Positions 9,464-18,898 are shown, counted from the stretch's first letter. The stretch: DNA of 64,000 nt from Thermoproteota archaeon (GCA_027492035.1 JAOZFT010000004.1:372001-436000); one strand, 5' to 3'. Notes: generated from the sequence alone by a model not told the origin. Numbers and translations are program-made.

Positions 9464-10048
9464 TTACTTCCCTTTATGGCTGTGGCTTCTTGTGCTAGGT
9501 CTTATTTTCTCGCTTCCTTTCCCCTTCCTCCTTAACCCCCTCATTTTCTTGCCTGCGCTAGTCAATCCTCTGTACACTCTCCCCTTGTGGCAAGGTCTAT
9601 TTATCCAATTAAAGCCTTTCTTACTTTTTATTACTGGATGATGAGGGTCTATGAGTATAACTTCATAGTACTTGTATTGGCCATCCTCACCAACCCAGTA
9701 GCTGTTTAACACTTCCAGATTGGGGTACTTTCTATTGGCTTTTTCTTCCGCTATCATTGCTAAGTTTTTCTTCGGCTTTATTTGTTTTATACCCATTCTT
9801 TTATTTTTTCTCCCCATTCTTGGCCTTGCTTTGCGCAGGTTGCCACGTCTAACCCGGACTCTCACTACCACTATTCCTTGAATGCTTTTGTATCCAAGTC
9901 TTCTCGCCCTGTCTATTCTTGTAGGCTTATCTAGCCGAGTAACTACAGGCTCTTTTCTCCATGCCCTAACTCTCTCTTTATAAAGATTTATCATAGGTTC
10001 TTCTTTGAAATTTTTCCATGCTTCATTTAAGTAACTATAGAAACCCAC
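9464..10048 (-). CDS. rpl15e: large subunit ribosomal protein L15e (eL15)
   Basis: A 194-residue, very basic ribosomal protein beginning [17 protein letters not shown], with the characteristic segments [20 protein letters not shown] and [20 protein letters not shown]. It is the first gene of the superoperon that runs leftward to prefoldin. The 156-base gap upstream holds divergent promoters shared with the YchF-type GTPase gene. Confidence 0.96.
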   Translation of the reverse strand: MGFYSYLNEAWKNFKEEPMINLYKERVRAWRKEPVVTRLDKPTRIDRARRLGYKSIQGIVVVRVRVRRGNLRKARPRMGRKNKRMGIKQIKPKKNLAMIAEEKANRKYPNLEVLNSYWVGEDGQYKYYEVILIDPHHPVIKSKKGFNWINRPCHKGRVYRGLTSAGKKMRGLRRKGKGSEKIRPSTRSHSHKGK

Positions 10049-10158
10049 TTTTCCTCTCCTCTTTTCTTTTAGTGAAACTTTTATTGCTCTGAATTTTTCC
10101 TTTCTTCTCCTCCATCACTTTAAAGGAGAAACTTTTTCAATAATGTTGCCTCCTCTTC

Positions 10159-10198
10159 TAAATATAAATTTTTTTGTTAAGGAAATGAAAAGGGGAGG
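10159..10198 (+). promoter_or_regulatory. TATA box and Shine-Dalgarno of the YchF-type GTPase gene
   Basis: A TATA-like element TAAATATAAAT starts at 10159, and a strong ribosome-binding site AGGGGAGG ends seven bases before the ATG at 10205. The spacing predicts a leader of only about 15-20 nt. Confidence 0.6.
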
Positions 10199-10204
10199 TA
10201 ATTA

Positions 10205-11410
10205 ATGTTAGTGGGTTTATGTGGCAAAACAAACGTGGGAAAAACCACTTTTTTTAATGCTTTAACACTCGCAAATGCAAAGGTGGCTCCCCATCCATTC
10301 ACCACCATTAACGCAAATGAGGGGGTGGGGTATGTAAAAATAAAGTGCGTATGTAAAGAGTATGGTGTGAAATGTAACCCAAAAACAGGTTTCTGCTTAA
10401 ATAATTACAGGTTTATCCCTGTTAAAATCCTCGACGTGGCAGGGTTAGTAAGGGATGCTCATAAGGGCAGGGGATTGGGAAACAAGTTTCTTGATGACCT
10501 TCGAAAAGCTGACGTGAACATTTTAGTGGTGGATGCATCTGGCCGAACCGATGAAGAAGGAAAACCTTGTAAAAAAGGAACTTATGATCCTATTGAAGAT
10601 GTAAACTTAGTAATGAATGAGTTCACCTTCTGGATTAGGGATTTACTGATTAAAAACTGGAGGAAAATACTTGGGAAACTGCTTAAAGACCCAACTAAAT
10701 TTGAAGAAATCCTGTTACAGGAACTTTCAGGTTTAGGGTTGAAACGCGCCTCGCTTAAATCTAGTTTAGATGAAACAGGTTTAAGAAATAAGAAACCTAG
10801 GGACTGGACCTCCCAAGATCTAATGAATTTTGCACGGAAACTACTTGAACACGGGAAGCCTTTCATCGTAGCAGCTAACAAAATCGATGTGGAAAACTCC
10901 AGTGTGAACGTGGAAAAAATAATGGATAAAGGGTACACTGTCATCCCCACCTCAGCCGAAGCTGAGTTAGCTTTGAGAAAAGCCTCGGAGAAAGGGATAA
11001 TTTCCTATGTTCCAGGTGAGGAAAAGTTTAAGTTAATTAAACAAGAAGTTCCTACTGAAATAAAGAAAGCGTTAGAGTTGATAGATAAGAGGGTGCTGAG
11101 GAAATGGGGCAGTACAGGTGTTCAACAATGTTTAAACAAGGCAGTGTTTGAAACAGCCCACTACATAGCAATTTTTCCTGTAGAAAACGAAAAAACTTTA
11201 ACAGATCATCAAGGTAATGTTTTACCTGATGTATACTTGGTTCCAAAAGGTACAACAGTGAAACAGTTCGCAGGGTTAATCCATACTGACTTAGAAAAAA
11301 CGTTCCTTTTCGCTTTGCTGGTCAATGAGAATAACAAAAGAGTAGGAGCTGACTACGCTTTAAAGCACCGGGATATAGTAAAAATTGTCTCAGCTAAAGG
11401 GAGAAAATAG
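10205..11410 (+). CDS. YchF/Obg-family GTP-binding protein with C-terminal TGS domain
   Basis: A 401-residue P-loop GTPase/ATPase of the archaeal-eukaryotic YchF-like (Ygr210) group. G1 GKTNVGKTT starts at residue 7, the G3 segment is [14 protein letters not shown] near 78-91, and the nucleotide-specificity motif is ANKID near 222. A cysteine-rich insert ([18 protein letters not shown]) lies near 49-66, and a TGS domain (residues about 340-400) carries the motif [12 protein letters not shown]. YchF proteins associate with ribosomes; their exact role is unsettled. It is transcribed alone on plus from its own promoter. Confidence 0.9.
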   Translation: MLVGLCGKTNVGKTTFFNALTLANAKVAPHPFTTINANEGVGYVKIKCVCKEYGVKCNPKTGFCLNNYRFIPVKILDVAGLVRDAHKGRGLGNKFLDDLRKADVNILVVDASGRTDEEGKPCKKGTYDPIEDVNLVMNEFTFWIRDLLIKNWRKILGKLLKDPTKFEEILLQELSGLGLKRASLKSSLDETGLRNKKPRDWTSQDLMNFARKLLEHGKPFIVAANKIDVENSSVNVEKIMDKGYTVIPTSAEAELALRKASEKGIISYVPGEEKFKLIKQEVPTEIKKALELIDKRVLRKWGSTGVQQCLNKAVFETAHYIAIFPVENEKTLTDHQGNVLPDVYLVPKGTTVKQFAGLIHTDLEKTFLFALLVNENNKRVGADYALKHRDIVKIVSAKGRK

Positions 11411-11413
11411 ACT

Positions 11414-11431
11414 AAAAACTTTTCAGTTTTT
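11414..11431 (+). terminator. short hairpin with U-run after the YchF-type gene
   Basis: A perfect 7-bp inverted repeat AAAAACT/AGTTTTT with a TTTC loop starts four bases after the stop codon and ends in a T-run. It could end transcription of the GTPase gene. Archaeal termination needs mainly the T-run, so the role of the stem is uncertain. Confidence 0.4.
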
Positions 11432-11527
11432 CACAACTCTCTCTTTCCCTCGTAAATGAAGAACAAAGTTTAAAAGTGGAGAAGCTCTCTTTTTTAATCG
11501 TTCCCCCCATTTCCAAAAAGTTTGTTT

Positions 11528-11539
11528 AATTTATAAAGA
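11528..11539 (+). promoter_or_regulatory. TATA box for the lysyl-tRNA synthetase gene
   Basis: The element AATTTATAAAGA lies about 38 bases upstream of the ATG at 11573. A transcript starting about 25 bases downstream would have a leader of roughly 10 nt. Confidence 0.5.
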
Positions 11540-11572
11540 TTGCCTTCAAAACCTGAAACTTTCCTTGTGTGA

Positions 11573-13198
11573 ATGGGAATGACATCGGAGAAGAAATATT
11601 CCTTCTGGCTAGATAAAATAGCTGATGACATAATAACTAAAAGACATGACATTACTAGACTTAAAGTTTTACGGGTTGAATGTGGAATAGGAGCTTCAGG
11701 AATCCCTCACATAGGAAGTGTAAGCGATGCTTTGAGATCTTATGGTGTAAAACTGGCTTTGGAGGATAAAGGATACAAGTCTGAGTTGATAGTTTATGCT
11801 GATGATAGAGATGGGTTAAGGAAGGTTCCTTCTGGTTTGCCTTCCTCCCTAAACAAATATTTAGGTTTTCCAGTTACAGACATTCCTGACCCTTTCCATT
11901 GCCACGATTCCTTCGGGGAACATATAGAGAGTTTATTCTTGGATGCACTGGACAAGTTAGGTATAGAATATATCTTCAAGTCTGGGACAGCTGTTTACAA
12001 AAGCGGTTACCTAGATAAATTCATTGAGAAAATTTTGTTAAATGCGGAAAAAGTGAGAGAAATAGATGTAGCCTTAACAAAAGCTAAAAGAGAGAAAAAC
12101 TGGGTTTACTACTGGCCTGTTTGTGAAAACTGTGGAAGAATCTATACTACATTCGCCTATAAAGTTTTGCCGAAGGAGAAAAAGGTTCTTTACAGATGCA
12201 CAAATGAATTCAAAGGTGTAAAAGGTTGCGGTTATGAAGGAGAAGCTAGTTATGTTGAGGGAAATGGTAAATTAGCTTGGAAAAGTGAATTTGCGGCGCG
12301 ATGGGCTGCTTTCAACATAGTTTTCGAGGCTAGGGGGAAAGATATAGAGGACTCCTTTATCGTAAATCAAAAGATAGCTGAGGAAATCTTAGGAATAGAG
12401 CCTCCAAATTCGATAAGATATGAACTATTCCTTAGCAAATCCGGCCAAAAAATTTCTAAATCGATAGGTAATGTATTTACTCCACAAGTTTGGTTCAGGT
12501 ACGGTTCCCCTGAATCTTTAAGGCTCATTATGTTTAAACGCTATCAAGGAACCAGGAAACTAGGGATTGAAGACATCCCAACTTACATGGATGAATTTGA
12601 TGAATTAGAAGAACTGTATTTTAACCTTTCACAAATCAAAAATGAAAGAGAGAAGGTGAGAATAAAAAGACTTTATGAGTACACTAACCTTCTCAAACCT
12701 CCCCCTAAACAAAGGGTCCACATTCCCTATTTGACAGGAGTAGAACTAATTGCCTCTATACCCAGTGGACTAAGTCAAAAAAATAAATTTAAATTGTTCC
12801 TTCAATTAATTTCGTCACAATTCAATATAGAAATTTTTAGGCTTTATTCTAAAGAAAACCCTGAAATCAAAACTAGGTTCAATTTCTTCTTGAACTGGTA
12901 TGAAGACCTTGTAAGGAAAGAAGTTCCTCCAAAGAAGTTAAGTGAAACCGAAATAAATTTCTTAAAGGACCTGCTTCAAAGAATCAATGAAAGGGTTTCA
13001 CCAGAAAAGGTTCAAGAGTTAATTTTTGAAATTGCACGTCAATACAGTTTACAAATTTCTAAAGCTTTTAAGGTTATCTACATAGTTCTAATAGGTCGAA
13101 ATAGGGGACCTAAAATAAGCACCTACGTTAAAGTTTTAGGAGTTAAGGATTTTATTGAAATCCTGAAAAAGAATCTTAAACTTTATGAAGCAGCTTGA
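11573..13198 (+). CDS. lysS: class I lysyl-tRNA synthetase
   Basis: A 541-residue class I LysRS, the archaeal type unrelated to the class II bacterial enzyme. The HIGH-type motif is GIPHIGSVSDA near residues 43-53, and the KMSKS motif appears as KISKSIGN near 297-304. A zinc-like CENCGRIY...RCTNEF...GCGYEG module lies near 184-220. The C-terminal all-helical domain binds the anticodon. The ATG at 11573 could be replaced by the next ATG two codons later. The 3' end overlaps the S3Ae gene on the other strand by 16 bases. Confidence 0.95.
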   Translation: MGMTSEKKYSFWLDKIADDIITKRHDITRLKVLRVECGIGASGIPHIGSVSDALRSYGVKLALEDKGYKSELIVYADDRDGLRKVPSGLPSSLNKYLGFPVTDIPDPFHCHDSFGEHIESLFLDALDKLGIEYIFKSGTAVYKSGYLDKFIEKILLNAEKVREIDVALTKAKREKNWVYYWPVCENCGRIYTTFAYKVLPKEKKVLYRCTNEFKGVKGCGYEGEASYVEGNGKLAWKSEFAARWAAFNIVFEARGKDIEDSFIVNQKIAEEILGIEPPNSIRYELFLSKSGQKISKSIGNVFTPQVWFRYGSPESLRLIMFKRYQGTRKLGIEDIPTYMDEFDELEELYFNLSQIKNEREKVRIKRLYEYTNLLKPPPKQRVHIPYLTGVELIASIPSGLSQKNKFKLFLQLISSQFNIEIFRLYSKENPEIKTRFNFFLNWYEDLVRKEVPPKKLSETEINFLKDLLQRINERVSPEKVQELIFEIARQYSLQISKAFKVIYIVLIGRNRGPKISTYVKVLGVKDFIEILKKNLKLYEAA

Positions 13199-13791
13199 GT
13201 TTCTTCCTTTCCTAAAACAACTACCTTACGGATCTCAAACCTGTTCATCCTTGCTATCTTATCCACTTTCTTTCTTAACTCATTTATAAACGTGTCAGGT
13301 TCTTTTATGAAAAGCTGTGAAAAAACATCATTTATTGTTGAGTTTGAAACAAACTTTATTAATTCATCCTTCATCAGCATCCTAATAGCGTGTTTAATCG
13401 AGTTAATTACTCTCTTCTCTGTAAAAACCACCCCAAACATATGTAAAAAGTATCCATCTTTCGTTTTTGCCTTTATCTCAGCGTCTATTCTAGAAGTACC
13501 TCTCCTGACAAGGCTTTTAAGGTAAGCATTGGTTATGTATTCCTTGCTGAACTCTGTTTTAGCTTTACTGTCTAAAACATCTGTGATTTTGAAAATTATC
13601 TTTATTTGGTCGTGCTGGTAGTCCCCTGTTAATTCAAACAATGAGATCTCCACTCTTCTCCCTACAAGTTTCTCAGGTTTATCCGCTAAAGTTTCTCCTA
13701 TTTTCATATTTTTGAAAAGATTTTCAGGTGCGTAAATCTCATACCATTTCTTCAGTTTCCAAGTGTCAACTTTCCTTCTCCTGCCAGGCAT
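13183..13791 (-). CDS. rps3ae: small subunit ribosomal protein S3Ae (eS1)
   Basis: A 202-residue eS1 protein recognised by KLKKWYEIYAPENLFKNMKIGE near residue 12, by RRVEISLFELTGDYQHDQIKI near 45, and by the basic segment LVRRGTSRIDAEIKAKTKDG near 92. It directly abuts the Pcc1-like gene upstream. The order S15, DHH protein, Pcc1-like, S3Ae is conserved in many archaea. Confidence 0.94.
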   Translation of the reverse strand: MPGRRRKVDTWKLKKWYEIYAPENLFKNMKIGETLADKPEKLVGRRVEISLFELTGDYQHDQIKIIFKITDVLDSKAKTEFSKEYITNAYLKSLVRRGTSRIDAEIKAKTKDGYFLHMFGVVFTEKRVINSIKHAIRMLMKDELIKFVSNSTINDVFSQLFIKEPDTFINELRKKVDKIARMNRFEIRKVVVLGKEETQAAS

Positions 13792-14009
13792 TACTCCACC
13801 AACTCCTCCTTCTCTCTTAATGAAGTAAAGAAGTTATTTAAGAAAGTTATTGTTTCAGGTTCAATTTTTAGAAAATAAAGGTTTATTTCTGCGAATTCGG
13901 AAGTTTCCGAAAAATTTATTTCTATACCTTTAATCTTCTCTATATCAACCTTCTTCATCCGCTCTCCGCGTGGTAGAATTAACTTCACCCTTACCTTTCC
14001 TTTAACCAA
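13791..14009 (-). CDS. short Pcc1-like protein (second KEOPS Pcc1 homolog candidate)
   Basis: A 72-residue protein that starts with TTG. It has a beta-rich N-terminal half and a C-terminal helix (PETITFLNNFFTSLREKE) resembling the Pcc1 helix. In many archaea a Pcc1-like gene occupies exactly this place between the DHH phosphoesterase and S3Ae. Sequence support alone is weak: the A-D-L motif seen in the Pcc1 at 3041-3325 is not obvious. Function is inferred mainly from position. Confidence 0.55.
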   Translation of the reverse strand: MVKGKVRVKLILPRGERMKKVDIEKIKGIEINFSETSEFAEINLYFLKIEPETITFLNNFFTSLREKEELVE

Positions 14010-14027
14010 TTCTCTTTCCTCTTTTCC

Positions 14028-15434
14028 TTAAAAATGTTGGAATTGATTTATTTCCTTCATTAATTCGTTTAAAAAGATACCTATTTTCTCTTTCTTTATT
14101 TCTGCTCCTGCTGCTTTCCTGTGACCTCCTCCAAAGCAACTTATCTTTTTAGTAATTTCTCTCACAACTTTCCCGAGCTCCAATTTTTCTAGTTCAGGTT
14201 TAGCCCTAATTGAAACTTTATATGTTTCGTTATTCATTTCAGCTATACCTATTACAACTCCCTTATCCTTTAGGGAAGTTAAAAGAATGGATGAAACTGT
14301 GCCTATCATTGTATCCTTTATATTAGCTTGAGGTTTAATGACTGCTATTCCGTTTCTAGAATCCACTAATTTGCTATTTTTTAATTTGTTTAAGTAACCA
14401 GCTAATTCCTTCCTGTATTTAACCATTAACTTGTCTGCTTCCTCTAATACCTCCCTTTTTCTACTTAAACCAAGTAAAACCCCTATCTCAGGCTTGCCTA
14501 ATCTTCCACATCCATTCAAAATGGTTGAAAACTCCCTTGCATCCTTAAGTCTCTCTTCTTTCTCCACTAAATTTATGTAGTGGGTAGCTATTATATCTAA
14601 AGGTTTTGAAGGAGTTTCTCCTTCAGCAATCCTCCTTATTATCTCTTCAGTTAATTTTTTCTTTTCTTCAGCAGTTAAGTCCACTAACCTTCTCCAATTA
14701 CCCTCTTCATCTTTTAATCTGATCCCCAGCTTTTTTAATAAAGCCACAGCTTCTGTCTCATCTCCGGAAACACCAGGAATATAAGGGTGGAAAGTATATT
14801 CTAAAGACTTGTGCAAGGGTCGAGAGTATCTTCCGAATAGATTTAAATCCAGCTCTTCTTTTATTTTTCTGGTTTTTTCTCCTTGGCGTACAATTTCCCT
14901 GTTTAAACCGATTAAACTGTTTCTTTCTCCCTTATCCTGCCTGTCCCCTACTGCTCCAACCACTACTAGCCATTCATTACTGTTTTCAGGGGGAAGTAAT
15001 TCTTTTATTACAAAGTAAGTAACTCCTACTCCACTTATCTCCTTTTCTCCGTCTATTCCAAAAAAATGAGGATTCACTTGCCTAATTTTTTCACTTTCTT
15101 TTTCAGGAAGGTGGTGGTCTAAAACAAAAACTTTTTTCCCCTTAAGTCTCTCCTCTAATTGACTTATCTGTCCACTTCCTAAATCGGTGAAAATATATGT
15201 TTCGTATTTTTCCTTTGTAAGGGCACCTATTACTTCAATGCTTAACTGCTTCACAATTGAAAGGTGGAAGTCGGCTTTCTTATTAAGTAATGCATGAGAT
15301 AGTATACAAGCAGATGATAAACCGTCTGAATCTAGATGAGATACACACCTTACCATCTTCCCTTCTTCTATTTCCTCCTCTATCTCCTTTCTTACATCCC
15401 TAGAAAGAACTATGAAGTTTTTTCTATCGCTCAA
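14028..15434 (-). CDS. DHH-family phosphoesterase (archaeal RecJ-like)
   Basis: A 468-residue protein with the DHH catalytic motifs: HLDSDGLSSACIL near 33-45, the acidic strand TDLGSGQ near 84-90, and the DHH motif VLDHHLPE near 103-110. A C-terminal DHHA1 domain carries FGGGHRKAAGAEI near 437-449. These are manganese-dependent nucleases or nanoRNases. Archaeal members of this locus associate with S15 and S3Ae genes and some bind the replisome (GAN-like). Which substrate this one uses cannot be decided here. It overlaps S15 by 4 bases. Confidence 0.88.
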   Translation of the reverse strand: MSDRKNFIVLSRDVRKEIEEEIEEGKMVRCVSHLDSDGLSSACILSHALLNKKADFHLSIVKQLSIEVIGALTKEKYETYIFTDLGSGQISQLEERLKGKKVFVLDHHLPEKESEKIRQVNPHFFGIDGEKEISGVGVTYFVIKELLPPENSNEWLVVVGAVGDRQDKGERNSLIGLNREIVRQGEKTRKIKEELDLNLFGRYSRPLHKSLEYTFHPYIPGVSGDETEAVALLKKLGIRLKDEEGNWRRLVDLTAEEKKKLTEEIIRRIAEGETPSKPLDIIATHYINLVEKEERLKDAREFSTILNGCGRLGKPEIGVLLGLSRKREVLEEADKLMVKYRKELAGYLNKLKNSKLVDSRNGIAVIKPQANIKDTMIGTVSSILLTSLKDKGVVIGIAEMNNETYKVSIRAKPELEKLELGKVVREITKKISCFGGGHRKAAGAEIKKEKIGIFLNELMKEINQFQHF

Positions 15435-15901
15435 ATACGTGACACCATGACTGAAGCCTGCTCTCGGCTGTATCTCCAGTTAGCAGGTAGCACTCCTCTT
15501 CTTTTATAGTACTTGGCAAGTCTCTGTATTTTTGACTCTACAAGTTGAAGTCCCCTTTTGTTATGTAAGTCTTTCCTGTGCTTTTTTAAGTGGTCGTTTA
15601 AATGTACAGCTTTCTTTAATAGATTCATTAAGTCCTCCGGGATTTGAGGTGCTAAATTTTTCTCTTCCAGCACCTTTTTCAATTTCTTTCCATAAATAGC
15701 TCTAACTAAAGGCACACCATACTTGTCCCTAAGTATCAAGCCTATCTTGCTTGGGGGAGTGCCTTTTTTAGCAAGTTCTGTTATGATTTGGTCAATTTCC
15801 TCCTTTATGCCAGGTCTATCTTTTAACCATTTAGGTAAAGCAATATTTACTGGTCTTGTTGAATGAGATTTACCCTTCCTTCTTATATGCATCCTAGCCA
15901 T
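15431..15901 (-). CDS. rps15: small subunit ribosomal protein S15 (uS15)
   Basis: A 156-residue protein with the archaeal N-terminal extension MARMHIRRKGKSHSTRP. The S15 core follows: IGLILRDKYGVPLVRAIYGK near 57-76, the LNDHLKKHRKDLHNKRGLQL helix near 97-116, and RLAKYYKRRGVLP near 127. It binds 16S rRNA early in assembly. It begins a minus-strand operon ending with S3Ae. Confidence 0.96.
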   Translation of the reverse strand: MARMHIRRKGKSHSTRPVNIALPKWLKDRPGIKEEIDQIITELAKKGTPPSKIGLILRDKYGVPLVRAIYGKKLKKVLEEKNLAPQIPEDLMNLLKKAVHLNDHLKKHRKDLHNKRGLQLVESKIQRLAKYYKRRGVLPANWRYSREQASVMVSRI

Positions 15902-15964
15902 TTCTAATTTACCTCCTTGTCCCTCCGTTTAAACCTAACTTTAAGGGTGAAAAACGGAATTTTT

Positions 15965-16564
15965 TTAACTTCCCCTCTTCAGGTTTCTTTCTTCTCTTAA
16001 CCATTCAGCAAGTTTCCTTGCAGCTCTTCCTCGGTGGGAAAAAATATTCTTTTCATGTGTTGTCATTTCTCCATATGTTTTATCGGATTTTAAGGGTTTA
16101 AAAATGGGGTCGTAACCCCATCCTTTCCCTCTTATTTTAGTTGTTATTTCACCCTCCACTACCCCTTTAAAAAGCTTTATTTTAATTTGTTGATCCCAGT
16201 ACCCGATCACGGTAACGAATTTACTTCTCCTATTCTCTTTATTTTTTAACAACTTAAGTATTCCTTTTAAACCTATCTTCTGGAATACAAAGGATGCATA
16301 TGGGCCTGGGAAACCATTTAAACCTTCTATAAATAAACCTGTATCTTCTAGAAACCCAGGTTCCGGATGTTTCATCCTTGCTACTGCTACACAGTATTCA
16401 ACTATCTCTTCCAATTTTTCACTTTGAATTTCTTTTGGTTTTTCATTTATTTTGATAAGTTCTATACCGTAAGGAGCTAATACTTGCTTTATTTCAATAA
16501 ATTTCCCGTAGTTACTGGTGAAAAAATTTATTTTGTACGTTTTTGATATCTTCCCCGCCTCCAT
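15965..16564 (-). CDS. XTP/dITP (non-canonical purine NTP) pyrophosphatase
   Basis: A 199-residue HAM1/RdgB-type enzyme that removes deaminated purine nucleotides from the pool. The substrate-binding motif FFTSNYGKFIEI is near residues 14-25, the catalytic acid segment LEDTGLFIEGLNGFPGPYAS near 74-93, and the C-terminal SHRGRAARKL near 178-187. The start overlaps the 3' end of the Kae1-Bud32 gene by 37 bases, so a slightly later start is possible. Confidence 0.93.
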   Translation of the reverse strand: MEAGKISKTYKINFFTSNYGKFIEIKQVLAPYGIELIKINEKPKEIQSEKLEEIVEYCVAVARMKHPEPGFLEDTGLFIEGLNGFPGPYASFVFQKIGLKGILKLLKNKENRRSKFVTVIGYWDQQIKIKLFKGVVEGEITTKIRGKGWGYDPIFKPLKSDKTYGEMTTHEKNIFSHRGRAARKLAEWLREERNLKRGS

Positions 16565-18171
16565 ATTTTCTCCATTCCAAAAATGACTTTATCACCTTTT
16601 TTAAAACTCTTTTTATAACTTCCCATTATCTCTTTAAATGTTTCTTCAGAAATTTTCCAGTGGTTATTTTCCAAAGATTTCTTTAAAACAAAGAGGTCGG
16701 TTGAGAAATCCTCAATGTTGTTTGAGTGTTTACCTAAACCGAAATCTATCATAAAAATCGTTCCATTTTGCAAGATTACATTAGATGTAGTTAAATCACC
16801 ATGAATTAACCCTTTACTGTGAAGTTTAGCAACGTATTCCCCTAATTTTTTTGAAACTTTAGCTCTGGCTGTCCTATTTAACTGTTCTAAAACTTTACTT
16901 AGGGGAGGTCCCTCCAGATACTCCATTGTTAAAGTGCATCTCCTCAAATCTACGTCGTAAATGGTTGGTGTATGTATACCTAGAAGTTTGGCCTTATGGA
17001 GCAGAATGGCTTCTTCACGTGTCCTTGCTTTTCTCAGTTTCGCATCTAATGCTGAGTCTCTGTAATCTTTCTTCAACCTAACCTTCTTTATTGCTTCTAA
17101 ACCGAGCCATTTAGTCCGGTAAATAACCGCTTCTGCACCTACATCTATTATTTCTCCCTTTTTCTTTTTAAGCTGTGTTTCTCTTTCATTGCTCCACTTT
17201 ATTTCCACCTGATCTACTCTCCATTTTTGTTTTATTCTGCTTTTATCTAAGGTTATCCCCCCAGAAAATAAATATTTTAGTATTCCTGTCCAAGCTATCA
17301 TGGCGCCGTTGTCGACGCAATACTCTCTTTTCGGGACAAAGAAGCTGATTTCCCGTGCTTCACACATTTCTTTCAACATTTTCTGTAACCTTCTTGCTGA
17401 AGCTACTCCTCCGGTTAAGAGAAGTTCCTCCTTTTTTGTGTATGCTAATGCTCTTTCAGAAGCTTCTGTAACCATTGCGAAGCAGTTATGTTCGAAAGAG
17501 AAACATACATCGTGAACTTTTTCGCCATTCTTTATTTTTCTCTCAGCTTCTGTTAATAAACCGCTAAAGCTGAAATCCATCCCTTTTACAACATAAGGAA
17601 GATCAATCCATTTTCCTTTTTCTGCTAATTCATCTATCTTTGGCCCTGCTGGAAATTCTAGTCCTAAAATCCTGCCTAAACTGTCTATGGCATTCCCTAA
17701 AGCCACATCCAAAGTTTCACCAAAAACTTTGTATTTCCTTTCACTACAAGCTATTATTTGAGTGTTCCCTCCCGACACATAAACTATTAAAGGGTCTACG
17801 GCTCCAGTAGTTAACTTACCTATCTCTATGTGCGCTACTGCATGATTAACTCCAACTAGCGGCTTCTTTAGATTAGAGGCTAATGTCCTAGCAGCTATTG
17901 CCCCTATTCTTAAGCAGGGAGGAAGTCCTGGTCCCTGTGAAAATGCTATTAGGTCAATATCTTCAATTCCTTTCTTACTTACTTGCAAAGCTTTTTGCAG
18001 TAAAATTTTTAAATTTAACAAATGATTTTCAGCAGCTTTCCTGGGATGGATCCCCTCTCCCCTATAAGAAGTTTTCACATTTGCAAGTATTTTTCCTTGG
18101 GAGGACACTACCCCTATCCCTAGAGTGTGGGCAGTTGACTCTATACCTAGACAAGTTATTTCAGGTTTCAT
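16528..18171 (-). CDS. kae1-bud32: Kae1-Bud32 fusion (t6A synthase and kinase subunits of KEOPS)
   Basis: A 547-residue fusion. Residues 1 to about 325 are Kae1, the ASKHA-fold enzyme that transfers threonylcarbamoyl to A37, with metal-site motif HAVAHIEIG near 105-113 and the phosphate loop VSGGNTQ near 134. Residues from about 345 are Bud32, an atypical kinase/ATPase with GAEAVIYRTKW, a lysine in EAIKKVRLKKDYR, HGDLTTSNVI and IDFGLGK. Fusion of the two is known from several archaea. Its stop and start overlap neighbouring genes, linking it with Sua5, which makes its substrate. Confidence 0.97.
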   Translation of the reverse strand: MKPEITCLGIESTAHTLGIGVVSSQGKILANVKTSYRGEGIHPRKAAENHLLNLKILLQKALQVSKKGIEDIDLIAFSQGPGLPPCLRIGAIAARTLASNLKKPLVGVNHAVAHIEIGKLTTGAVDPLIVYVSGGNTQIIACSERKYKVFGETLDVALGNAIDSLGRILGLEFPAGPKIDELAEKGKWIDLPYVVKGMDFSFSGLLTEAERKIKNGEKVHDVCFSFEHNCFAMVTEASERALAYTKKEELLLTGGVASARRLQKMLKEMCEAREISFFVPKREYCVDNGAMIAWTGILKYLFSGGITLDKSRIKQKWRVDQVEIKWSNERETQLKKKKGEIIDVGAEAVIYRTKWLGLEAIKKVRLKKDYRDSALDAKLRKARTREEAILLHKAKLLGIHTPTIYDVDLRRCTLTMEYLEGPPLSKVLEQLNRTARAKVSKKLGEYVAKLHSKGLIHGDLTTSNVILQNGTIFMIDFGLGKHSNNIEDFSTDLFVLKKSLENNHWKISEETFKEIMGSYKKSFKKGDKVIFGMEKIWRRGRYQKRTK

Positions 18172-18815
18172 TCTGCATCCTCTTTGTTTAAAACCTTAAG
18201 AATATCCTCCTTCTTTATTATCCCCTCTCGAATAACTTTTATCTCTCCCTTTGTTAAATCTACCACTGTAGATGGTTTCTTAATTTTTGTTTCGCCTCCA
18301 TCAAGGATTAAACTTACCTCCCCCTTCAACATTTTAAATGCTGAATACGCGTCAGTGGGTGGAGGTTGTCCTGTGATGTTTGCACTTGTAATAATTAAGG
18401 GGGTTTTGGTCTTCTTTATTAAAAACAATGGAATCCAGTGATTAGGCACCCTCAAAGCGATGTTTGAAGGGTTCACGACATCTGGCACATTTTTCTTTTT
18501 CTTTACAATTATTGTGAGGGGACCTGGTTGAAACCTTCTGAAGAGGGTTTTTGCGGTTTCAGTTAAGTAAGAATACTTTTCAGCCATTTCCATGTTCAAA
18601 ACTCCTATTGGCAACCATTTATTCCTTGGTCTTTTCTTTACTTCATATATTTTCTCTACAGCTTCCTCATTTATGGCGTTTACACCTAAGCCGTACACTG
18701 TATCCGTAGGGAAAACTATTGGTTCCCCTTTTTTCAATAATTTAACAGCGTAATTTAATATCTTTTCATCCCTGCTTCCTACCCAGGCAACTATGGTGTC
18801 AATCCCCTTTTCCAT
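18168..18815 (-). CDS. sua5: threonylcarbamoyl-AMP synthase (Sua5/YrdC family)
   Basis: A 215-residue YrdC-domain protein that makes threonylcarbamoyl-AMP from threonine, bicarbonate and ATP for t6A. Motifs: KGEPIVFPTDTVYGLGVNA near 29-47, KKRPRNKWLPIGVL near 60-73, and SANITGQPPPT near 144-154. It is shorter than full Sua5 (about 340 residues) and lacks the C-terminal domain, so it is of the YrdC/TsaC length. It overlaps the Kae1-Bud32 start by 4 bases. Confidence 0.93.
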   Translation of the reverse strand: MEKGIDTIVAWVGSRDEKILNYAVKLLKKGEPIVFPTDTVYGLGVNAINEEAVEKIYEVKKRPRNKWLPIGVLNMEMAEKYSYLTETAKTLFRRFQPGPLTIIVKKKKNVPDVVNPSNIALRVPNHWIPLFLIKKTKTPLIITSANITGQPPPTDAYSAFKMLKGEVSLILDGGETKIKKPSTVVDLTKGEIKVIREGIIKKEDILKVLNKEDAE

Positions 18816-18842
18816 TCTTTTCTCCCTTTTATGTAAAGAAGG

Positions 18843-18853
18843 AAAATATATAA
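18843..18853 (-). promoter_or_regulatory. TATA box of the sua5 to rdgB-like operon
   Basis: The minus strand reads GGTTATATATTTTCC, ending about 28 bases before the sua5 ATG. This spacing predicts a very short leader, although a GGGAG ribosome-binding motif lies within it. Confidence 0.5.
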
Positions 18854-18888
18854 CCTTTCTTTGCTTTGGAGAAATACAAAGGAAAAAG

Positions 18889-18898
18889 TTTAAATAAT
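18889..18898 (+). promoter_or_regulatory. TATA box of the S27ae gene
   Basis: TTTAAATAAT lies about 75 bases upstream of the S27ae ATG, giving a leader near 45 nt that contains the ribosome-binding motifs AAGGAG and AAAGGGG. Confidence 0.5.
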
